DNA from: Pseudoxanthomonas sp. GM95
GTDB taxonomy: Bacteria; Pseudomonadota; Gammaproteobacteria; Xanthomonadales; Xanthomonadaceae
Direction of reading: 5' to 3'
Length of the DNA: 64,000 nt
Assembly (NCBI RefSeq): GCF_900109775.1
Contig: NZ_FOAX01000002.1
Span: 372,001-436,000 of the forward strand
How positions within the stretch are numbered: position 1 is the first letter of the stretch; every line of letters begins with the position of its first letter. The position numbers and the translations under genes are program-made. This document shows, piece by piece, positions 55,385 through 62,333 of the stretch. Below the pieces are notes generated by a model. That model did no database searches. It saw only the letters and a program-made list of their open reading frames with translations, and was not told the DNA's origin.

Positions 55385-55427
55385 CGCCCCACGCACCCAC
55401 CTTCGTATCAAGGCAGGAAACCCCACC

Positions 55428-56705
55428 ATGCAAACCGCCGCCACCGCCACCGCGCCGGTCGACCTGGACCAGATGGTCCAGCCCGACCGCGTGCACAGCG
55501 CCCTGTACAAGGACCCGGCGCTCTTCGAAGAAGAGATGTCGCGCATTTTCGAAAGCACCTGGGTCTGGGTGGCCCATGCCAGCGAAGTGCCGCAGTCGGG
55601 CAGCTTCAAGAACACCCATGTCGGCCGTCATCCGGTGATCGTGGTGCGCGACCGCAAGGGCGAGGTGCACGTGCACCTCAACCGCTGCCGCCATCGCGCT
55701 TCCACCGTGTGCGAAGGCCGCAAGGGCAAGGCCAACAGCTTCGTGTGTCCGTACCATGGCTGGAGCTACGGACTGGACGGCGCGCTGCGCGCAGTGCCGC
55801 ACCCGGAAAGCTATGCGGCCGACTTCGACAAGGCCAAGTTCCCGCTGCGCTCGCTGCGGGTGGAGCAGTACGCCGGGATGATCTTCGCCACGTTCCGCGA
55901 GGACATCGAGCCGCTGATGGATTTCCTGGGCCCGGCCAGGAAGTGGATGGACCTGTTCATGAAGCAGGGCGCGGGCTATCCGATCAAGGCCGGTGGCGAA
56001 CACAAGTTCCGCTTCCCCGGCAACTGGAAGATCCAGATGGAGAACACCACCGACGCGTACCACTTCCCGGTGGTGCACAAGTCGTTCCTGCAGTCGCTCG
56101 ATGGCAGCACCGAGGAGCTCTTCACTTTCGTCGGCCGCAAGGGCAGTGTCGAGGACCTGGGCAACGGCCACAGCGTGATGGTGATGATCCCCGAGCTGGT
56201 CGACCTGGACGAAAACCTCGACGACCCGATCCCCGAGCGCTTCCAGGCGCTGGCCGACGAGCTGGCCGCAGAAGGCCACGACGATGCGCAGGTGCGCAAG
56301 ATCGTGCGCGCGGTGGGCGGCACCGGCTTCAACTTGAACCTGTTCCCCAACATCGCTTGCTCGATGGCGTTCTTCCGCGAGCTGCGGCCGATCTCGGTGG
56401 ACGAAACCGAGATCAACCACGTCGTGATCACGATGGACGGCGGCCCGGCCGCGGCCAATCGCGCGCGCCTGCGGCTGCATGAGCACTTCCAGGGGCCGAT
56501 GGGCTTCGGCACGCCCGACGACGCAGAAGCCTGGCAGCGCGTGCAGCGCGGCGTGCAGGCCGGTGGCGAGGACGTGTGGATCCTGCTCAACCGCAGCCTG
56601 GGGCTGGAAACCGAATCCGAAGGCGGCAAGCCGCTGGGCGATGTGAGCGCCGAGACCGGCATGCGTGCGTCCTACGCACAGTGGAAGAGGATGATGACTG
56701 CATGA
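55428..56705 (+). CDS. iacC: Rieske non-heme iron dioxygenase alpha subunit, IacC
   Basis: A 425-residue oxygenase component. The Rieske 2Fe-2S ligands are in CRHRASTVCEGRKG (C-x-H) and VCPYHGW (C-x2-H); the catalytic iron site has NTTDAYHFPVVHKS (two His) and a downstream Asp. Together with the beta subunit it forms the dioxygenase that acts on the late intermediate of indole-3-acetate breakdown, giving catechol in characterised strains. Electron supply would be by IacF. It is 43 bases after the IacI-like gene and overlaps iacD by four bases (ATGA). Confidence 0.88.
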   Translation: MQTAATATAPVDLDQMVQPDRVHSALYKDPALFEEEMSRIFESTWVWVAHASEVPQSGSFKNTHVGRHPVIVVRDRKGEVHVHLNRCRHRASTVCEGRKGKANSFVCPYHGWSYGLDGALRAVPHPESYAADFDKAKFPLRSLRVEQYAGMIFATFREDIEPLMDFLGPARKWMDLFMKQGAGYPIKAGGEHKFRFPGNWKIQMENTTDAYHFPVVHKSFLQSLDGSTEELFTFVGRKGSVEDLGNGHSVMVMIPELVDLDENLDDPIPERFQALADELAAEGHDDAQVRKIVRAVGGTGFNLNLFPNIACSMAFFRELRPISVDETEINHVVITMDGGPAAANRARLRLHEHFQGPMGFGTPDDAEAWQRVQRGVQAGGEDVWILLNRSLGLETESEGGKPLGDVSAETGMRASYAQWKRMMTA

Positions 56706-57208
56706 GCGCCATCACTGCTTTGGCGCCGCAGGCGCGCACGATTTCCCTGGCCGAGGCGTCCGAGTTCATCTGGCGCGAAGCCGACCTGCTGGACCACAAC
56801 GATTACCCGGCGTGGCTGGCGCTGTGGTCCGACGGCGGTCGCTACGTGATCCCGATCGAGCCGGACGAGACCGACTTCGAGAACACGCTCAACGTGGCCT
56901 ACGACGATGCGCAGATGCGCCTCATGCGCACCCGGCGTTTGAGCGGCGGCTTCACCATTTCTGCTGCGCCGGCCGCGCGCACGGTGCGCACGCTCTCGCG
57001 CTTCCGCGTCACCCACAGCAGCGAAGGCGTGCTGGAACTGCGCGCGGCGATGGTGCTGGTCGAACAGCGCCTGCAGGTGCAGCGCCTCTACGCGGCCGAA
57101 GTGGAATACCGTCTGCTCGCCGACGACGAAGGCCTCAAGCTCGATCGCAAGGTCGTGCGCCTGGTCAATTCGTCCGACGCGCTGCACGCGCTGGGTTACC
57201 TGCTGTGA
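56702..57208 (+). CDS. iacD: Rieske dioxygenase beta subunit, IacD
   Basis: A 168-residue small subunit with the NTF2-like cone fold: EASEFIWREADLLDHNDYPAWLALW and RYVIPIEPDETDFENTLNVAYDD are typical of ring-hydroxylating dioxygenase beta subunits. No cofactor ligands, as expected. ATG at 56702 overlaps the alpha-subunit stop, and its last codons overlap the iacE start (GTGA at 57205). Confidence 0.88.
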   Translation: MSAITALAPQARTISLAEASEFIWREADLLDHNDYPAWLALWSDGGRYVIPIEPDETDFENTLNVAYDDAQMRLMRTRRLSGGFTISAAPAARTVRTLSRFRVTHSSEGVLELRAAMVLVEQRLQVQRLYAAEVEYRLLADDEGLKLDRKVVRLVNSSDALHALGYLL

Positions 57209-57954
57209 GCGAAGCCGCGCAAACCGTCCTGGTGACCGGCGCCGGGCAGGGCCTGGGCGCGCTCATCGCCGCCCAGCTGCATGCGGCCGGCTGGAAGGTC
57301 GCGGTGTCGGACATCGATCTCACTGCCGCGCAGGCCGTGGCCGAGGCGCTGGACGCCAGCGGCGACACAGCGTGTGCGCTGGCGCTGGATGTCGCGCATC
57401 ACGCGTCGTTCGAAACCGCGCTGGCCGCGCTGCGGGACCGCTGGGGCAGCGTGCAGGCGCTGGTCAACAACGCGGCCGTGACCGTGGCCACGCCGGTGAT
57501 GGAGATCGCGCCGGAAGAATTCCAGCGCGTGCTGTCGATCAACGCCGGCAGCGTGTTCGCTGGCTGCCAGGTGTTCGGTCGTCACTTCCAGGACAACGGC
57601 TACGGCCGCATCGTCAACCTGGCCTCGCTGGCCGGGCAGAACGGCGGCACCGCCACCGGTGCGCACTACGCCGCGTCCAAGGGTGCGATCGCCACCCTGA
57701 CCAAGGTGTTCGCGCGCGAGCTGGGGCCGTCCGGCATCACCGTCAATGCGATCGCGCCGGGTCCACTGGACCTGCCGGTGGTGCATCGCGTGGTGCCGGC
57801 CGCGCGCATGGCGGCCTTCCTCAAGAACATCCCGGTCGGCGCGCTCGGCGACCCGACCTACGTCGCGGCCACGGTCGCGCATCTGCTCTCTCCGGCCGCT
57901 GGCTTTGTCACCGGGGCAACCTGGGACATCAACGGCGGCCTTTACCTGCGTTAG
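57205..57954 (+). CDS. iacE: Short-chain dehydrogenase, IacE
   Basis: A 249-residue classical SDR starting at GTG 57205. Cofactor motif VTGAGQGLGALIAAQL, NNAAVTVA, catalytic Tyr-x3-Lys in HYAASKGAIA and the C-terminal GATWDINGGLYLR. In iac clusters IacE acts early on the 2-hydroxylated indole-3-acetate intermediate. It overlaps iacD, and is followed, unusually, by a strong intrinsic terminator before iacF. Confidence 0.85.
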   Translation: MSEAAQTVLVTGAGQGLGALIAAQLHAAGWKVAVSDIDLTAAQAVAEALDASGDTACALALDVAHHASFETALAALRDRWGSVQALVNNAAVTVATPVMEIAPEEFQRVLSINAGSVFAGCQVFGRHFQDNGYGRIVNLASLAGQNGGTATGAHYAASKGAIATLTKVFARELGPSGITVNAIAPGPLDLPVVHRVVPAARMAAFLKNIPVGALGDPTYVAATVAHLLSPAAGFVTGATWDINGGLYLR

Positions 57955-57981
57955 GACAACGCAGGGTTTTTCTTTCCCCTT

Positions 57982-58013
57982 CGCGCGGTGCTGGGTTGTG
58001 CCGCGCGTTTTTT
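57982..58013 (+). terminator. Intrinsic terminator between iacE and iacF
   Basis: A seven-base-pair GC-only stem (CGCGCGG/CCGCGCG) with a 12-base loop is followed at once by six T residues. It sits in the 75-bp gap inside an otherwise tightly coupled operon, so it should lower expression of iacF and iacG relative to the genes upstream, or act as an attenuator. Confidence 0.75.
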
Positions 58014-58029
58014 CTTCAGCAGGCCTGCC

Positions 58030-58989
58030 ATGTCCGCAACCGCTTCTCCGCTGCAACTCCAGGTGGCCCGCCGCGAACTGCACACCGCGCAGATCGTGGT
58101 GCTGGACCTGCAAGCGCCCGATGGCGCGCCGCTGCCTGCGTTCGAAGCCGGCGCCCATGTCGACCTGCACCTGGCCGACGGGCTGGTGCGCCAGTACTCG
58201 CTGTGTGGCGATCCGGCCGACCGCTCGCGCTATCGCCTCGGCGTGCTGCTGGACCCGGCCACGCGCGGCGGCTCGCAGGCCGTGCACGACCAGCTGCTGC
58301 CCGGTGCGACCATCGGCGTGGGCACGCCGCGCAATCTATTCCCGCTGGCCGGCGATGCGGCGCATTCGGTGCTGGTCGGCGGCGGCATCGGCATCACCCC
58401 GATGATCGCGATGGCCCACGCGCTGCATGCGGCCGGGCGTTCGTTCGAGCTGCACTACTGCACGCGCGCGGTGTCGCATACGGCTTTCATCGACGAGTTG
58501 CGCGCCGCGCCGTTCGCCGCGCAGGTGCAGCTGTACCACGATGACGGCGGCAGCCGCTTCGACCCGGCCAGCGGCCTGCCGGCGCCGGCCTCGCGCACGC
58601 ACGTGTACGTGTGCGGGCCGAACGGGTTCATGGACTGGGTGATTGCCGGCGCCACCGCCGCCGGCCACGCGCCGGCCAACGTGCATCGCGAATACTTCAC
58701 CGTCGAGGTGGATACCAGCGGCGACGGGTTCGAGGTCGAGCTGGCCAGCACCGGCCAGGTGCTGCAGATCGCCCAAGGGCAGAGCATCGTCTCGGCGCTG
58801 CAGGCGATCGGGGTCAAGATCCAGGTCTCGTGCGAGGAAGGCGTGTGCGGCACCTGCCTGACCAACGTGATCTCCGGGGTGCCCGATCACCGCGATGTAT
58901 TCCTCACCGATGAGGAAAAAACCGACAACGACCAGATGCTGCTGTGCTGCTCGCGGTCTTGCAGCCCGCGCTTGGTGCTGGACCTATGA
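58030..58989 (+). CDS. iacF: Ferredoxin-NAD(P)+ reductase-type oxidoreductase, IacF
   Basis: A 319-residue iron-sulfur flavoprotein of the VanB/phthalate dioxygenase reductase type. The flavin-binding R-x-Y-S motif is in VRQYSLCGD, the pyridine-nucleotide region is LVGGGIGITPMIAMA, CGPNGFMDWV follows, and the C-terminal 2Fe-2S ferredoxin domain has CEEGVCGTCLT with a further Cys in LLCCSRS. It would pass electrons from NAD(P)H to the IacC/IacD dioxygenase. ATG at 58030 follows the terminator. The stop overlaps the iacG start (ATGA). Confidence 0.88.
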   Translation: MSATASPLQLQVARRELHTAQIVVLDLQAPDGAPLPAFEAGAHVDLHLADGLVRQYSLCGDPADRSRYRLGVLLDPATRGGSQAVHDQLLPGATIGVGTPRNLFPLAGDAAHSVLVGGGIGITPMIAMAHALHAAGRSFELHYCTRAVSHTAFIDELRAAPFAAQVQLYHDDGGSRFDPASGLPAPASRTHVYVCGPNGFMDWVIAGATAAGHAPANVHREYFTVEVDTSGDGFEVELASTGQVLQIAQGQSIVSALQAIGVKIQVSCEEGVCGTCLTNVISGVPDHRDVFLTDEEKTDNDQMLLCCSRSCSPRLVLDL

Positions 58990-59504
58990 GCGCGGCCGTG
59001 GCCCCGACGCGGGATAATGCGCAGATGAATACCGAACAATTCCGCCACGCCATGTCCCGCCTGGGCGCCGCGGTGAACGTCATCACCACCGCCGGCCCGG
59101 CCGGCCGCCACGGCATGACGGCCTCGGCCGTGTGCAGCGTCACCGACAGTCCGCCGACCATGCTGGTGTGCATGAACCGCCGCTCCGGCTCGCACCAGCG
59201 GTTCCGCGACAACGGCAACCTGTGCGTGAACGTGCTGGCCGGGCACCACCAGGCGCTGTCGGCCCGCTTTGCCACGCCGGCGGACGCGGCCACGCGCTTC
59301 GATCACGAGCTGTGGACCACGCTGGTCACCGGCGCTCCGGTGCTGGAAGACGCCAGCGCCGCGCTGGACTGCCGGATCAGCCAGATCAGCGATGTCGGCA
59401 CCCACAGCGTGTTTTTCTGCGAGGTGGTGGGCGTGTCCACCGCCGCCCAGCCGGGCGGGCTGGTGTGGTTCGACCGTGCCTACCACGCGCTGGGCGCGGG
59501 CTGA
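58986..59504 (+). CDS. iacG: Flavin reductase, IacG
   Basis: A 172-residue flavin reductase of the DIM6/NTAB (HpaC-like) family: FRHAMSRLGAAVNVITTAG, GMTASAVCSVTDSPPTMLVC, NGNLCVNVLAGHH and a C-terminal VFFCEVVGV. It would use NAD(P)H to reduce free flavin for IacA, giving a two-component monooxygenase whose genes lie at opposite ends of the operon. Start at 58986 overlaps the iacF stop; an in-frame ATG at 59025 is an alternative. Last iac gene. Confidence 0.85.
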   Translation: MSAAVAPTRDNAQMNTEQFRHAMSRLGAAVNVITTAGPAGRHGMTASAVCSVTDSPPTMLVCMNRRSGSHQRFRDNGNLCVNVLAGHHQALSARFATPADAATRFDHELWTTLVTGAPVLEDASAALDCRISQISDVGTHSVFFCEVVGVSTAAQPGGLVWFDRAYHALGAG

Positions 59505-59523
59505 GTTCGCGCCTGACCGAGAA

Positions 59524-59537
59524 CGCTTGATCAAGCG
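59524..59537. repeat. Perfect 14-bp palindrome
   Basis: CGCTTGATCAAGCG reads the same on both strands and starts 20 bases after the iacG stop. It may be a protein-binding site or a small hairpin; there is no evidence for either beyond the symmetry. Confidence 0.35.
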
Positions 59538-59642
59538 CGCCTGACCGAGCTGTCACCCGCGCCGGCGGGGCCTGGCGCACAGTCCGGGCCGGGCCGCCTG
59601 CGGTAGCATCCGCGCCGGGGCGTGCGTGGTCGAATCCAGGAC

Positions 59643-59674
59643 AAACCCTGCCGTGTCCGCACGGCGGGGTTTTT
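59643..59674 (+). terminator. Terminator of the iac transcription unit
   Basis: A 13-bp stem with one G-T pair (arms from AAACCC...GTG and CAC...GGGTTT) closes a four-base TCCG loop, and the descending arm ends in a run of five T residues. It lies about 140 bp after iacG and before the TonB-receptor gene, so it should end the iac transcript. Confidence 0.7.
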
Positions 59675-59957
59675 CGTGCCTGCAGGAAAGCGGTTTCCGG
59701 GCGGGGACCGTGCGTGGCGATGTGCAGGGCGGTTGCGTTATGAGCAACAAACTCACCGCCATGTGTTATCGACCTGCCAACACGGCCGAAACAGTATCGG
59801 TCTGCGGATTGCAACAGATCGCAGTCCACGCAACCGGTGCCTGGGGAGGGGCCGGTTGCCAGGAGTCGTGATCACTACGGCCGGCATGGCCATCACTTCA
59901 GTCAGACGAATGCGCGCCTGCGCATCGCCAACCGCTCCATACCTCACCGGGGAAACC

Positions 59958-62252
59958 ATGAATCCGAAGTCCAACCGTCGTCCGGGCCGCTGCCGCGCCG
60001 CCGACCTCGCACCCTCCCAGCTCAGCCGCGCCGTGCTGGTCGGCCTGACCGGCCTGGCCCTGCTGGCGCCGCTGGCCGCGTCCGCCCAGGACGCCGCCGC
60101 CGACGCGACGACCTCGCCCAAGCTGCTGGGCAACGTGAAAGTCACCGCCAGCAAGATGTCCGCCGCCAGCACCGTGCAGGACACGCCGATCTCGGTGCAG
60201 GCGCTGGGCCAGGAAGACTTCGACAAGAAGGCGGCCACGGATTTTTCGGATTTCTACCACCAGATCGACGGCCTGTCGGTGCAGGACAACGGCCCGGGCG
60301 ACAAGCGCTACGTGATCCGCGGCATCACCTCCAACGGTGCCGGCACGGTCGGTGTGTACCTGGATGACGTGGTCATCACCGGCTCCAACGAGCAGGACGG
60401 CGGCGGCCAGCAGGCCGACGTGAAGCTGTTCGACCTGGATCGCGTCGAAGTGCTCAAGGGCCCGCAGGGCACCACCTTCGGCTCGGGCTCGCTGGCCGGC
60501 ACCATCCGCTACATCACTGCTCAGCCCAACACCTCCAAGTTCGAAGGCAAGATCAACACCTCGGTGCGCGCCACCAAGGGCGCCGACCTGGGCTACCAGA
60601 GCGATGTGGCGATCAACCTGCCGATCGTGAAGGACAAGTTCGCCGTGCGCGTGGCCGGCTTCGGCACCGAGCTGCCCGGCTGGATCGACAGCAAGTTCGA
60701 CAAGGGCATCAACGGCGAGACCAGCAAGGCCGGCCGCATCTCCGCGCTGTGGACTCCGACCGAGAACCTCTCCATCACCGCCATGGCGATGCAGCAGAGT
60801 ACCCAGCAGGACGGTAAGAGCTACTACAACGTCACCGACTACGACGGCAACACGATTTCCAGCGGCAGCGACTACAACCAGGCCGACCTGACCCGCAATC
60901 CGTGGGACGAAAACACCCACATTTACAACTTCAAAGTCGAGTACTACCAGCCGTACGGCACCTTCACCGCCACGGCCTCGCGCTACGACCGTCAGACCAG
61001 CTACAGCCGCGATGCGTCGTTCGTGGCCGGCCTGTACTTCGGCCTGGATCCGGAAACGACCGGCCTGAGCAGCCTGGTCCAGCCCAACCAGCGTTCGGTC
61101 AATACCTACGAAGCGCGCTTCGCCTCGACCCTGGACGGCCCGGTGCAGTTCCTGGCCGGCCTGTACCAGCAGAACCAGAACCGCCTGTTCCGCAGCGTGT
61201 GGCCGTATTCGGATGCCTCGGGCAATGCGCAGTTCGGCGGTCCGACCCTGCTGGAGCGCACCCTGCAGACCGGCCTGAAAGAGCAGGCCGCGTTTACCGA
61301 AGTGTCGTGGGCGGTCAACGACCAGTTCGACCTCACCGTCGGCGGCCGTTACTACAAGTTCGACCTGGAATCGCAGCCGATCAGCATCACCCGCGCCGGC
61401 GGCAGCGCTGGCACCGGCGCCGGCCTGGCCGGCAGCTCGTCGGATAACGGCTTCATCGGCAAGTTCAACGCCAGCTACAAGTTCACCCCCGACGTGATGG
61501 GTTACCTGCAGGTGGCGCAGGGCTTCCGCCCGGGCGGCGTCAACGACCAGACCGCGGCCGAGCTGGCCAACGTCACCATCCCGGGCGGCTATGACGCCGA
61601 CTCGCTGGTGAACTACGAGCTGGGCTTCAAGACCAGCTGGCTGGACCAGCGCCTGATCTTCAACGCCGCGGCGTACTACATCGACTGGAGCGACATCCAG
61701 GTCACCTCGCAGGCAACCTCGGGCAGCCTGTCCTTCCCGTACACCGCCAACGGCGGCGGCGCGGACGTGACCGGCTTCGAGTTCCAGCTACAGGCGCAGC
61801 CGACCGACGCGCTGACCCTGGGCCTCTCGGGCAGCTACAACGATTCCAAGTTGTCCAAGAACAACCCGGCGCCCAGCGACGGCAACAAGGGCGACCGCCT
61901 GCCGTACTCGCCCAAGTGGACCGCCTCGGCCACGGCCGACTACGCGTTCTCGCTGGCCAGCCTGGGCGAAGGCCTGGAAGGCAACATCGGCGCGGACTAC
62001 TCCTACACCGGCGCGCGTGCCACCGACTTCAACGACAGCGTCAACACCTACATGCCGCTGGACGCCTACTCGCTGCTGGGCGCGCACGTGAGCATCGGCA
62101 AGGGCCCGTGGACCATCGCGCTGTCCGGTTCCAACCTGACCAACGACGACACCGCCACCAACTACGACGCGGTGGCCTACGGCGCCACGCCGTGGAACGT
62201 GTACATCAACCGGCCGCGTACCTTCGTGTTGAGCTTCTCCTACAAGCTGTAA
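59958..62252 (+). CDS. TonB-dependent outer-membrane receptor
   Basis: A 764-residue receptor. Signal peptide about residues 1-43 (LLAPLAASAQDA). The plug domain starts near LGNVKVTASKMSAASTVQDT and contains RYVIRGITSNG, VGVYLDDVVIT, LFDLDRVEVLKGPQGTTFG; the barrel ends PRTFVLSFSYKL with the terminal hydrophobic residue. No STN signalling domain is present, so it is a plain transporter. It is followed by a GH3 glycosidase gene, which suggests carbohydrate or glycoside uptake as in xanthomonad plant-sugar loci, although its place after the iac operon leaves an aromatic glycoside or siderophore possible. Confidence 0.9.
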   Translation: MNPKSNRRPGRCRAADLAPSQLSRAVLVGLTGLALLAPLAASAQDAAADATTSPKLLGNVKVTASKMSAASTVQDTPISVQALGQEDFDKKAATDFSDFYHQIDGLSVQDNGPGDKRYVIRGITSNGAGTVGVYLDDVVITGSNEQDGGGQQADVKLFDLDRVEVLKGPQGTTFGSGSLAGTIRYITAQPNTSKFEGKINTSVRATKGADLGYQSDVAINLPIVKDKFAVRVAGFGTELPGWIDSKFDKGINGETSKAGRISALWTPTENLSITAMAMQQSTQQDGKSYYNVTDYDGNTISSGSDYNQADLTRNPWDENTHIYNFKVEYYQPYGTFTATASRYDRQTSYSRDASFVAGLYFGLDPETTGLSSLVQPNQRSVNTYEARFASTLDGPVQFLAGLYQQNQNRLFRSVWPYSDASGNAQFGGPTLLERTLQTGLKEQAAFTEVSWAVNDQFDLTVGGRYYKFDLESQPISITRAGGSAGTGAGLAGSSSDNGFIGKFNASYKFTPDVMGYLQVAQGFRPGGVNDQTAAELANVTIPGGYDADSLVNYELGFKTSWLDQRLIFNAAAYYIDWSDIQVTSQATSGSLSFPYTANGGGADVTGFEFQLQAQPTDALTLGLSGSYNDSKLSKNNPAPSDGNKGDRLPYSPKWTASATADYAFSLASLGEGLEGNIGADYSYTGARATDFNDSVNTYMPLDAYSLLGAHVSIGKGPWTIALSGSNLTNDDTATNYDAVAYGATPWNVYINRPRTFVLSFSYKL

Positions 62253-62263
62253 GCGCTGCACAA

Positions 62264-62297
62264 GACAAAGCCACCGTCAAACGACGGTGGCTTTGTC
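62264..62297 (+). terminator. Hairpin after the TonB-receptor gene
   Basis: A perfect 15-bp stem (GACAAAGCCACCGTC/GACGGTGGCTTTGTC) with a four-base loop (AAAC), 11 bases after the stop codon. Only a short T-rich sequence follows (GCTTTACG). It probably ends or weakens transcription before the glycosidase gene, or stabilises the receptor mRNA. Confidence 0.65.
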
Positions 62298-62333
62298 GCT
62301 TTACGCACCTCCCAGAATTCAAGGTTCGATTCC

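Larger units (their letters stand above)
59505..59957. other. 453-bp intergenic region between iacG and the TonB receptor gene
   Basis: Contains a perfect 14-bp palindrome just after iacG, a strong terminator hairpin and, farther on, the region that must hold the TonB-receptor promoter. The receptor frame is open back to 59622 but the signal-peptide-bearing ATG is at 59958. No other gene is supported. Confidence 0.55.
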
